Below are positions 7,511-15,544 of a DNA stretch of 64,000 nucleotides, in pieces. The position numbers and the translations under genes were made by a program. Numbering within the stretch: position 1 is the first letter of the stretch; each line of letters starts with the position of its first letter. The notes under the pieces were generated by a model. That model saw only the letters and a program-made list of their open reading frames with translations, had not been told where the DNA came from and ran no database searches. This stretch comes from Pseudomonas sp. Irchel 3A7 (GTDB taxonomy: Bacteria > Pseudomonadota > Gammaproteobacteria > Pseudomonadales > Pseudomonadaceae), in contig NZ_FYED01000008.1 of NCBI RefSeq assembly GCF_900187565.1, forward strand, positions 62,001 through 126,000. The letters are read 5' to 3'.

Positions 7511-9681
7511 TCAACCTCCCGGGCGATGCGATAGGCGGCCTGCTGTTCGCTGGCCTGTTCCACCAAAGCCTGTTCGAGTACTTCCTGGGTGATCATGCCG
7601 CGGGAGATCAGGTGTTGGCCCAGCGACATGTGCTCGGCATCGAAGTCGATCAGGGCCTGATTGAACAGGCTCGGCGGGACCATGCCGCGCACTTGCAGCA
7701 GATTGCCCAGCAACACCTGATGATGACTGACGCGTTCAAGCAAGGCTTCATCATCCTGATGACGCTCAAGCACCTCGAGCATGTGATGGACGTCGGCATT
7801 TTGCCGGGGGCTGGCGTACCAGTGGCGTATCCCCAGCGTGACCCGCCCCTGGGGTGCCAGACGACAGCGCACCGGGCGCTTCAACTGGCGGCCGATGGCG
7901 CCCAGCGACACCTGACTGACCGGCCCTTCGGAGGCCAGCACCAGCGTGTCGCCTTCCTCGGCCACGGGCAGTACGCCGTAGTGGGAGGCAACCTTGCGCG
8001 GCACCAGGTCGATCAGGCGTTTGTCGAGTTTGAACGGGTTGAGCGGCGCCCACTCCATGTCCAGTTGCTCGGCCAGGGTTTGCACCAGTTGCGTGGTGTC
8101 GATGTGCCCGCGCAGCAACAGCTCATGACCGAGGCGCCGGCGCACCGGGTTGGTGATCGCCGCTTCCAGTTGTTCTTCGCTGAGCAGGCCTTTTTCCACC
8201 AGGCGATGACCCAGCGGCGTGCGTTGGGCCTTGGTCAAGGCCGGGAATTCATGGGTGGTTTTATCCCAGGCCACGCGACGGGAATCGCCCATCTCCATGA
8301 CCTGGCGCAGCGCCCGCACGTTGGCGAAGAAGTTGATGAAGTTGCTCCACATCATTCGCGGTGCCGACAGCAGGCCTTCGCCCAAGCCGTAATAACGGGT
8401 GACGAACCAGCCGCGCTGGAACAGCCGATTGAGCAGCATCAATCCGTTGAGCCACAGCAGTGTTTTGAGCAGCGGGCTGTCGGCGAGTATCGACGGATAT
8501 CGCCAGGCATTCGGTGCGATGACCGTTACCAGCCACATGGCCAGCAACACCAGGAACAACAGGTTGACCAGGAAACTCAGCAGGTAGGCGATCATGCCGC
8601 GACGGTCGCGCCACAGAAAATAGTTGAGTAACCCCGTGGGGCTCCAGCCGAGGTTTTTGGTGCCCTGGAAAACGATGCCAACGATCCAGCGCGATTTTTG
8701 CCGGATCGCATGCTGCCAGTCCCGGGGAAAATGCTCGCGCACGCAGATCACCTGGGAAAACGCACGATCCATGCCGAACACCCAGGGCTGTTCGAGCGCC
8801 AGTTTCGGGTCGCTCACCGAGTAGCGGGCGAAAATGCAGATCATGCCTTTTTGCTTGAGGCGAAAGCCGATGTCGTAGTCCTCGGTCAGGCTCTGCACAT
8901 CGAAGGCAATGCCATCGCCATCTTCCAGCAGCGCGCTGATGGCCTTGCGGCTGAAACAGGTCCCGACACCGGCGCTGGGTACCTGGCCCGTCAGGGCCTC
9001 GCGAACGATCACGTCCTTGCCGTGGTTCTCGGCGAATTCGTCGACGTAGTGCCCGGCGGTGAAACCTTTCCATTCCGGCGCGTAGGGGTAGACCGGGATC
9101 TGGATCAGGTCCTTGTTCGGCAGCAGGTAGTTGAACAGGCGCAACTCCATGGGTGAAATCACGTCTTCGGCATCGTGCAGGATGAAGCCGGCGAACTGGA
9201 TCTTCGCCTCGCTTTCGAAACGCAGGATGGCGTCGATGATGTTGTTCAGGCAGTCGGCCTTGCTGGTGGGGCCGGGGCGCGCGCAGACCACTTTGTGCAC
9301 ATTCGGATAGTGCTGGCAGACCGCATCGACATCGGCCTGGGTTTCGGCATCGTTGGGGTAGGTACCGACGAAAATCTGATAGTTCTCGTAATCGAGGGTC
9401 GAGGCCGCCAGGCGTGCCATTTCACCCACTACCCCAACTTCGTTCCAGGCCGGCACCATGATCGCCAGTGGTTTTTCGCTTTTGGTGTAGAGCCGCTGCT
9501 CGTCGGCACGCTTGAATTTTTCATAAATGCGCCAGCGGCGGATCAGCTTGCGGGTCCAATACACAAGGTCAATGAACAGGTCATCGAGCCCGAGTACAAA
9601 CATCAACAGCGCCAGGATGATCGCGAGGTATTTGAGGCCGAACAGCACATAGGCAAAGAAGTCGACCAGACCAAAACTCAT
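7507..9681 (-). CDS. nfrB: NfrB-type glycosyltransferase family 2 polymerase with MshEN c-di-GMP-binding motifs
   Basis: The 724-residue inner-membrane protein has one or two N-terminal helices, a cytoplasmic GT2 domain with HDAED, TEDYDIGFRL and QKSRW motifs (processive synthase signatures), and further helices to about residue 450. The C-terminal 270 residues carry four copies of the pattern RLGxxLxxxGxIxxxxL: PLGHRLVEKGLL near 490, RLGHELLLRGHI near 515, LLGNLLQVRGMV near 657 and SLGQHLISRGMI near 686. This is the MshEN nucleotide-binding motif, and in E. coli NfrB it has been reported to bind c-di-GMP. The protein probably polymerises an N-acetylmannosamine-type glycan from the UDP sugar made by WecB, when c-di-GMP is bound. 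Start overlaps the wecB stop by four bases. Confidence 0.92.
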   Translation of the reverse strand: MSFGLVDFFAYVLFGLKYLAIILALLMFVLGLDDLFIDLVYWTRKLIRRWRIYEKFKRADEQRLYTKSEKPLAIMVPAWNEVGVVGEMARLAASTLDYENYQIFVGTYPNDAETQADVDAVCQHYPNVHKVVCARPGPTSKADCLNNIIDAILRFESEAKIQFAGFILHDAEDVISPMELRLFNYLLPNKDLIQIPVYPYAPEWKGFTAGHYVDEFAENHGKDVIVREALTGQVPSAGVGTCFSRKAISALLEDGDGIAFDVQSLTEDYDIGFRLKQKGMICIFARYSVSDPKLALEQPWVFGMDRAFSQVICVREHFPRDWQHAIRQKSRWIVGIVFQGTKNLGWSPTGLLNYFLWRDRRGMIAYLLSFLVNLLFLVLLAMWLVTVIAPNAWRYPSILADSPLLKTLLWLNGLMLLNRLFQRGWFVTRYYGLGEGLLSAPRMMWSNFINFFANVRALRQVMEMGDSRRVAWDKTTHEFPALTKAQRTPLGHRLVEKGLLSEEQLEAAITNPVRRRLGHELLLRGHIDTTQLVQTLAEQLDMEWAPLNPFKLDKRLIDLVPRKVASHYGVLPVAEEGDTLVLASEGPVSQVSLGAIGRQLKRPVRCRLAPQGRVTLGIRHWYASPRQNADVHHMLEVLERHQDDEALLERVSHHQVLLGNLLQVRGMVPPSLFNQALIDFDAEHMSLGQHLISRGMITQEVLEQALVEQASEQQAAYRIAREVE

Positions 9682-10832
9682 ACCGCTTTACCCGACGACG
9701 AGTGTTGTTTGAGCCAGGCGCAGAGCCGGTTGGCAATCCGCTCGCTGGCGTGGCCGTCGCCGTAAGGGCTGAAAATTCGGCTCATGCGCTGGAACGTGGC
9801 GTCGTCATCGAGCAGCAGGCTGGCTTCCTTGACGATGCGTTCCGTGTCGGTACCCACCAACAACACGGTGCCGCCTTCGAGCACCGAAGGCCGTTCGGTG
9901 ACATCGCGCAGTACCAACAGCGGTTTGCCGATGGCCGGGGCTTCCTCCTGGATGCCGCCGGAGTCGGTGAGGATGAAATGCGCGCGGTCCATCAGCCAGA
10001 CAAAGTGCTGGTAATCCTGCGGTGCGACCAGGTAGATGTTGGGCTTGTCCGAAAGCACGCTGTAGACAGCCTTCTGCACCTGCGGATTGAGGTGCACCGG
10101 GTAGACGAATTGCACATCCGGGTAGCGCTCGGCGAGATGGGCCAGCGCCAGGCAGATGTTGCGAAAGCCGCCACCGAAGTTTTCCCGGCGGTGCCCGGTG
10201 ATCAGCACCATGCGCCGCTTGTCATCGAGTACCGCCAAAGGCGAGTCAACGGCCGGGTGCCAGTGAATGTCCTGCTGATGGGTGCGCATCCACAGCAGCG
10301 CATCGATCACCGTGTTGCCGGAGACTTCGATGTGGGCCTTGGGCACGCCTTCGCCCAGCAGGTTCGCTTCGCCCTTGGTGGTCGGCGTGAAATGCAGGTC
10401 GGCGAGGACACCGGTCAGGCGTCGATTGGCTTCTTCCGGCCAGGGCGCACGCAAGTTGCCGGTGCGCAAACCGGCTTCGACATGGCCGATGGGCAATTGG
10501 CGATTGAAGGCGGCGAGGGCGGCGATGAAGCTGGTGGTGGTGTCGCCGTGAACCAGCACGATATCCGGATGCACCCGTTCGTAGGCCTTGTCCAGATGCT
10601 CCAGCAGCTGTTCGGAGAGACCATTGAGCGTTTGCCCCTGGGTCATTACCTGCAGATCTTCATCGACCGACAGCTCAAAGGAGTCGAGCACCTGCGTGAG
10701 CATTTCCCGGTGCTGGCCGGTCGAGCAGATGTTCAGTTCGATACCGGGCCAGTTGCGCAGGACCCGTGCAAGGGGTGCCATCTTGATGGCTTCGGGTCGT
10801 GTGCCGAACACCATCATGACTTTGAAGGACAT
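9678..10832 (-). CDS. wecB: UDP-N-acetylglucosamine 2-epimerase, non-hydrolysing
   Basis: The 384-residue cytosolic enzyme interconverts UDP-GlcNAc and UDP-ManNAc. It has the family start MVFGTRPEAIKMAPL, the VHGDTTT and GHVEAGLRT segments, TGHRRENFG and LTDSGGIQEEAP, and normal length. It is the first gene of the operon, preceded by a good ribosome site (GGGAGGG about 4 bases before the ATG at 10832). In E. coli wecB sits in the enterobacterial common antigen cluster and is needed for the Nfr glycan; here it is joined directly to nfrB. It could also serve other ManNAc-containing surface sugars in the cell, which the window cannot exclude. Confidence 0.95.
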   Translation of the reverse strand: MSFKVMMVFGTRPEAIKMAPLARVLRNWPGIELNICSTGQHREMLTQVLDSFELSVDEDLQVMTQGQTLNGLSEQLLEHLDKAYERVHPDIVLVHGDTTTSFIAALAAFNRQLPIGHVEAGLRTGNLRAPWPEEANRRLTGVLADLHFTPTTKGEANLLGEGVPKAHIEVSGNTVIDALLWMRTHQQDIHWHPAVDSPLAVLDDKRRMVLITGHRRENFGGGFRNICLALAHLAERYPDVQFVYPVHLNPQVQKAVYSVLSDKPNIYLVAPQDYQHFVWLMDRAHFILTDSGGIQEEAPAIGKPLLVLRDVTERPSVLEGGTVLLVGTDTERIVKEASLLLDDDATFQRMSRIFSPYGDGHASERIANRLCAWLKQHSSSGKAV

Positions 10833-10900
10833 GAACCCTCCCGGGACAACTCACGCCAGACGCGTCGCCGCTGTTAAGAGTGCTTATCACTTGGGTATTG

Positions 10901-10930
10901 AATAAAGCAGCCGGATGGGGGGTTGTCCAA
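10901..10930 (-). promoter_or_regulatory. Candidate sigma-70 promoter for the wecB-nfrB-nfrA operon
   Basis: Reading the minus strand, TTGGAC (10930-10925) is followed after 18 bases by TTTATT (10906-10901), about 70 bases before the wecB start. Both boxes are imperfect and the spacing is at the upper limit, so this is only a best guess. The remaining 10833-11147 gap shows no gene; it also must hold the promoter of the toxin-antitoxin pair, where a CACTC/GAGTG inverted repeat (11085-11089 and 11102-11106) might be an autoregulatory site. Confidence 0.3.
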
Positions 10931-11147
10931 CTCGGATATTTCTGACCGTTTTATAAGGCCGGCCTCACAGGAAACCCGGAAATACGGAAAGCCATGGCGT
11001 GATAATTTTGTGCAGTCGTCGTGAGCAACCGCAAAGGGGAGTCTCAGTCGTGTCGAAATCAGGGAAATTCATCCATACAGATCGCACTCTGATGCGTTTT
11101 GGAGTGCTATTTTGAGTGTCTCTAAAAGCATCCCAAGGAATTGTTTC

Positions 11148-11396
11148 ATGACACATATCGTGCTTTCGCAGGTCGTGGCGAGCATCTCGGAACTGAAAAG
11201 AAACCCGATGGGTACGGTGGCCGCGGGCGGCGGTTCGTCTGTTGCGATCCTGAATCGTAACGAACCTGCCTTTTATTGCGTCCCCGCCAAAGAGTATGAG
11301 GCCATGATGAATCGGCTGGAGGATCTGGAACTGATCGCATTATGCAAGGAGCGAGAAAACGACCCGACCATAAAGGTTTCAATTGATGACCTATGA
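11148..11396 (+). CDS. Type II antitoxin, StbD/RelB-like (Phd/YefM family)
   Basis: This 82-residue protein starts at the ATG at 11148, 8 bases after AAGGA; an in-frame TTG further up at 11112 lacks such a site. It reads MTHIVLSQVVASISELKRNP and then VAILNRNEPAFYCVPAKEYE, the typical Phd/YefM-type DNA-binding fold, followed by a charged C-terminal tail (CKERENDPTIKVSIDDL) that would bind the toxin. The stop overlaps the toxin start by 11 bases. Such pairs usually repress their own promoter. The pair lies divergent from the nfr-type operon and has no visible functional link to it. Confidence 0.9.
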   Translation: MTHIVLSQVVASISELKRNPMGTVAAGGGSSVAILNRNEPAFYCVPAKEYEAMMNRLEDLELIALCKERENDPTIKVSIDDL

Positions 11397-11667
11397 ACTG
11401 GAGTTTTCTGAAAAAGCCTGGAAGGAATGGAAAAAGCTTGGGGAGAACCTGAGAGAGCAATTCAAAAAGAAACTACGGGAGCGGCTTGTTAATCCACACG
11501 TTCCGGCAGATCGCCTCAGCGGAATGGGAAATGCTTACAAGATCAAGCTCCGGAGTGCCGGGTATCGACTGGTTTATCGAGTCAAAGATGAGGTTGTAGT
11601 GGTAACGGTCGTAGCGGTTGGAAAAAGAGAGCGGGGAGATGTTTGCAAAGATGCGCAAACCCGCTGA
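11386..11667 (+). CDS. Type II toxin, RelE/StbE family
   Basis: The 93-residue basic protein has the RelE/ParE-superfamily pattern: YELEFSEKAWKEWKKLGENL at the start, then LSGMGNAYKIKLRSAGYRLVYRV and VVTVVAVGKRERGDVCK. RelE toxins cut mRNA in the ribosome A site; the family residues involved (Lys/Arg-rich loop and C-terminal Arg) are consistent here, though substrate preference cannot be read from sequence. I chose ATG at 11386; a TTG at 11383 directly before it is possible. Translational overlap with the antitoxin keeps the pair coupled. Confidence 0.9.
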   Translation: MTYELEFSEKAWKEWKKLGENLREQFKKKLRERLVNPHVPADRLSGMGNAYKIKLRSAGYRLVYRVKDEVVVVTVVAVGKRERGDVCKDAQTR

Positions 11668-11850
11668 ACCCACACCGATCAAAAGTTCGTTAAGTAGCAC
11701 GCATGCACCAATTGTGAACCTGATACCCGCTATCCGTAGCCGATGGTAGCGCATCCGAAGCTGCACCATTCGTAACACCGCGTTGCGTTTTTACGCATCT
11801 ATCTGATTCAAAACATTTTTCAATCTCGCGCACAAACCCGTCCCAACCTG

Positions 11851-11866
11851 TGGCACACTTTCTGCT
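11851..11866 (+). promoter_or_regulatory. Candidate sigma-54 (-24/-12) promoter of the glucosaminate transport operon
   Basis: TGGCACACTTTCTGCT matches the TGGCAC-N5-TTGCW sigma-54 pattern with one change, and the invariant GG and GC are exactly 10 bases apart. Transcription would begin near 11877, inside the palindrome that follows. Two exact TGCACCA sequences at 11704-11710 and 11762-11768, about 170 and 110 bases upstream of that point, resemble NtrC half-sites, but their partner halves are poor. Control by nitrogen supply would suit an amino-sugar acid. Confidence 0.4.
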
Positions 11867-11870
11867 GTCT

Positions 11871-11908
11871 ATTCCGCTGTTACATACTAGGTTCCGGTAT
11901 AGCGGAAT
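11871..11908 (+). promoter_or_regulatory. Palindromic operator candidate before the ABC transporter operon
   Basis: Perfect 8-bp arms ATTCCGCT (11871-11878) and AGCGGAAT (11901-11908) face each other across 22 bases, and an inner TTCCG (11892-11896) makes a second, tighter TTCCG-N6-CGGAA palindrome with the right arm. It lies at or just after the likely transcription start and 25 bases before the first gene. The IclR-type regulator encoded in the same cluster is the obvious candidate to bind it; this is inference. Confidence 0.5.
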
Positions 11909-11932
11909 AAACAACATCCAGGAGTGCTTGCC

Positions 11933-12778
11933 ATGCGTCGACCTTCGTTGTTCAAAGCGTGTGTTTTTCTGTTCGCAGCCTCTGCTGCTGCCATGGGCGT
12001 GGCCCAGGCGGCGGACAGTAAGCTCGATAGCGTTCTGGCCCGTGGCAAACTGATTGTGGGCACTGGCAGCACCAATGCGCCGTGGCACTTCCAGGGCGCG
12101 GACGGCAAATTGCAGGGCTTCGATATCGATATCGCGCGCATGGTGGCCAAGGGGCTGTTCAATGACCCGAGCAAGGTCGAGTTCGTGGTGCAGTCATCCG
12201 ATGCGCGGATTCCCAACCTGCTGACCGACAAGGTCGACATGAGCTGCCAGTTCATCACCGTGACCGCCAGCCGTGCCCAGCAAGTGGCGTTCACCCTGCC
12301 GTACTACCGTGAAGGTGTCGGCCTGCTGCTGCCGGCCAACAGCAAGTACAAGGAAATCGACGACATGCAGGCCGCTGGTGACAGCGTCACCGTGGCGGTG
12401 CTGCAAAACGTGTATGCCGAAGAACTGGTGCATCAGGCGTTGCCCAAGGCCAAGGTCGATCAGTACGACAGCGTGGATCTGATGTATCAGGCGGTGAACT
12501 CGGGACGCGCCGACGCGGCGGCCACCGATCAGTCGTCGGTGAAATACCTGATGGTGCAGAACGCTGGCCGCTATCGCAGCCCGGCCTATGCCTGGAGCCC
12601 GCAAACCTACGCCTGTGCGGTCAAGCGCGGCGATCAGGACTGGCTGAATTTCGTCAACACCACCCTGCATGAAGCCATGACCGGCGTTGAGTTCCCGACT
12701 TACGCGGCGTCCTTCAAGCAATGGTTCGGTGTCGATCTGCCGTCGCCGAAGATTGGTTTCCCCGTCGAATTCCAATGA
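11933..12778 (+). CDS. Periplasmic substrate-binding protein of a polar amino-acid-type ABC importer, probably for D-glucosaminate
   Basis: The 281-residue protein has a signal peptide ending at AQA|ADSKLD and the family-3 solute-binding fold (GKLIVGTGSTNAPWHF, GFDIDIARMVAKGLF, LTDKVDMSCQFITVT). The ATG at 11933 lies 8 bases from GGAG; an in-frame GTG at 11924 is less well placed. It is the first gene of an importer operon with two permeases and one ATPase. Polar amino acids are the usual ligands of this family. The co-encoded PLP dehydratase, RidA and KDG kinase point instead to the amino-sugar acid D-glucosaminate, for which similar Pseudomonas clusters have been described in fitness studies, as I recall. 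Confidence 0.9.
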   Translation: MRRPSLFKACVFLFAASAAAMGVAQAADSKLDSVLARGKLIVGTGSTNAPWHFQGADGKLQGFDIDIARMVAKGLFNDPSKVEFVVQSSDARIPNLLTDKVDMSCQFITVTASRAQQVAFTLPYYREGVGLLLPANSKYKEIDDMQAAGDSVTVAVLQNVYAEELVHQALPKAKVDQYDSVDLMYQAVNSGRADAAATDQSSVKYLMVQNAGRYRSPAYAWSPQTYACAVKRGDQDWLNFVNTTLHEAMTGVEFPTYAASFKQWFGVDLPSPKIGFPVEFQ

Positions 12779-12786
12779 TCCCGTGA

Positions 12787-12812
12787 GAGCGGGGCGGTGA
12801 ATCGCCCCGCTC
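12787..12812 (+). terminator. Intercistronic hairpin after the binding-protein gene
   Basis: A perfect 10-bp GC-rich stem (GAGCGGGGCG and CGCCCCGCTC) with a 6-base loop lies between the binding-protein stop and the first permease. There is no T-run, so it is more likely a barrier to 3' exonucleases, which would keep the binding-protein mRNA more abundant than the downstream part, than a full terminator. Confidence 0.7.
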
Positions 12813-12827
12813 AAGGTACTGCCGACC

Positions 12828-13490
12828 ATGAACTATCAGTTGAACTTTGCCGCCGTGTGGCGCGATTTCGACAGCTTGCTGGCGGGGCTCGGTCTGGGCC
12901 TCGAACTGGCGCTGGTGTCGATCGCCATCGGCTGCGTGATCGGCCTGCTGATGGCGTTTGCTTTGCTGTCGAAGCACCGCGCGTTGCGGGTGCTGGCTTC
13001 GGTGTATGTCACGGTGATCCGTAACACGCCGATTCTGGTGTTGATTCTGTTGATCTATTTCGCCTTGCCGAGCCTGGGCATACGCCTGGACAAGATTCCT
13101 TCGTTCATCATCACCCTGTCGCTGTATGCCGGGGCGTACCTGACCGAAGTGTTCCGCGGCGGCCTGCTGAGCATTCCCAAGGGCCAGCGCGAAGCCGGCC
13201 TGGCGATTGGCCTCGGCGAGTGGCAGGTCAAGGCTTACGTCACCGTGCCGGTGATGTTGCGCAACGTGCTGCCGGCCTTGTCGAACAACTTCATTTCGCT
13301 GTTCAAGGACACCTCGCTGGCGGCGGCGATTGCCGTGCCGGAGCTGACCTATTACGCGCGCAAGATCAATGTCGAGAGCTACCGGGTGATTGAAACCTGG
13401 CTGGTGACCACGGCGCTGTATGTGGCGGCCTGTTACCTCATTGCCATGATGCTGCGATACCTCGAACAGCGTCTGGCGATCCGCCGATAG
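12828..13490 (+). CDS. ABC importer permease 1 (HisM/GlnP type)
   Basis: A 220-residue inner-membrane protein with about five helices. It has the polar amino-acid permease pattern (YVTVIRNTPILVLILLIYFALP) and the coupling loop that contacts the ATPase, EAGLAIGLGEWQVKAYVTVPVMLRN, with the conserved EAA-like Glu-Ala and Gly. It pairs with the permease encoded 8 bases after its stop to form the heterodimeric channel. Part of the five-gene transport and RidA unit, all in one direction. Confidence 0.92.
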   Translation: MNYQLNFAAVWRDFDSLLAGLGLGLELALVSIAIGCVIGLLMAFALLSKHRALRVLASVYVTVIRNTPILVLILLIYFALPSLGIRLDKIPSFIITLSLYAGAYLTEVFRGGLLSIPKGQREAGLAIGLGEWQVKAYVTVPVMLRNVLPALSNNFISLFKDTSLAAAIAVPELTYYARKINVESYRVIETWLVTTALYVAACYLIAMMLRYLEQRLAIRR

Positions 13491-13498
13491 GAGGCCCC

Positions 13499-14157
13499 AT
13501 GTACGAATCCCCCAGTTGGTTGCATGAGTTGTGGGTTGCACGGGAGCCCTTGTGGCAAGGCTTTCTGACCAGTGTGCAGGTGTCGGCGCTGGCGATTTTG
13601 CTCGGCACGGTACTCGGTGTTTTCGCCGGATTGGTGCTGACCTACGGCAAATTCTGGATGCGCGCACCGTTTCGTTTTTACGTCGATGTGATTCGCGGCA
13701 CGCCGGTGTTTGTGCTGGTGCTGGCCTGCTTCTATATGGCGCCGGCGCTGGGCTGGCAGATCAGCGCGTTCCAGGCGGGTGCCTTGGGGCTGACGTTATT
13801 CTGCGGCTCCCACGTCGCCGAGATCGTGCGCGGCGCGTTGCAGGCACTGCCGCGCGGGCAGATGGAAGCGAGCAAGGCCATCGGCCTGACGTTCTATCAG
13901 GCCCTCGGCTACGTGCTGCTGCCCCAGGCGCTGCGGCAGATCTTGCCGACCTGGGTCAATTCGTCCACCGAGATCGTCAAGGCGTCCACGCTGCTGTCGG
14001 TGATCGGCGTGGCCGAGTTGCTGCTCAGCACCCAACAGATCATCGCCCGGACCTTCATGACCCTGGAGTTCTACCTGTTCGCCGGTTTTCTGTTCTTCGT
14101 CATCAACTACGGCATCGAGTTACTCGGCCGGCACATTGAAAAGCGGGTGGCCTTGCC

Positions 14158-14161
<4 letters not shown>
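13499..14161 (+). CDS. ABC importer permease 2 (HisQ/GlnP type)
   Basis: A 220-residue membrane protein of the same family as the preceding permease ([21 protein letters not shown]; coupling loop [26 protein letters not shown]). The ribosome site GGAGG sits directly after the stop of permease 1, and the stop overlaps the ATPase start by four bases (ATGA). It should form the second half of the membrane channel. Confidence 0.92.
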
Positions 14162-14952
<791 letters not shown>

Positions 14953-14982
14953 GCTTTCAATTTTCAATCAGGAGAAACACCC

Positions 14983-15372
14983 ATGAGCATCACTCGTTAC
15001 GGCACCGGCAGCAGCGCCGCTGGCGGCACGCCTCGTCCTTTCGCCCGCGCCGTTGAAGCCGATGGCTGGCTGCACGTCTCCGGCCAGGTGCCTGCGTTGG
15101 ATGGCGAGATCATTGTTGGTGGCATCGTCGAGCAGACCCACCAGACCATGAAGAACCTGATCGCGATTCTCGAAGAGGCCGGCTATGGCCTGGAAGATGT
15201 GGTGCGTGCCGGGGTGTGGCTGGACGATCCGCGGGATTTCACCAGTTTCAACAAGGTCTTTTCCGAGTACTTCAAACCTGAACACGCCCCGGCGCGGGCC
15301 TGTGTGCAGGCGAACATGATGGTCGACTGCAAGGTCGAGATCGATTGCATCGCCTACAAGAAAAAGACCTGA
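14983..15372 (+). CDS. RidA-family enamine/imine deaminase
   Basis: The 129-residue protein belongs to the YjgF/YER057c/UK114 family (PFARAVEADGWLHVSGQVPA, IVEQTHQTMKNLIAILEEAG, ARACVQANMMVDCKVEIDCIAYK). The conserved Arg for binding carboxylates is present in PARACVQ. RidA proteins hydrolyse reactive enamines and imines released by PLP-dependent dehydratases. A PLP dehydratase is encoded 1 kb downstream in the same cluster, which makes a direct supporting role likely. It starts 30 bases after the ATPase gene with a clear GGAG site and ends at a REPIN. Confidence 0.92.
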   Translation: MSITRYGTGSSAAGGTPRPFARAVEADGWLHVSGQVPALDGEIIVGGIVEQTHQTMKNLIAILEEAGYGLEDVVRAGVWLDDPRDFTSFNKVFSEYFKPEHAPARACVQANMMVDCKVEIDCIAYKKKT

Positions 15373-15375
15373 GTC

Positions 15376-15499
15376 TGCGGTGACTGCATCGCTGGCAAGC
15401 CAGCTCCCACAGGGATTGATGGTGTGCCTGCAATCTGTGGTAGCACACAGAACCTGTGGGAGCTGGCTTGCCAGCGATGGCGGCCTAACAGTCACCGCA
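15376..15499. repeat. REPIN nested inside an 11-bp inverted repeat
   Basis: The core (15386-15480) is a REPIN of the GGCAAGCCAGCTCCCAC type with an inner spacer of about 50 bases. Outside it lie matching arms TGCGGTGACTG (15376-15386) and CAGTCACCGCA (15489-15499). The outer arms could be an older hairpin into which the REPIN inserted, or an extended form of the element. It lies between ridA and the IclR gene and may end the transport transcript. Confidence 0.85.
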
Positions 15500-15544
15500 G
15501 CACTCTGGTTAAACTCCCGGCGACTTTGAAAGGGAACCACTGAT

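Noticed and set aside
4358..9681. A PgaABCD-type poly-GlcNAc system
   Set aside because: There is no deacetylase PgaB or small PgaD, the polymerase has MshEN motifs instead of PgaD partners, and the exporter pairs with an NfrB-type enzyme and WecB.
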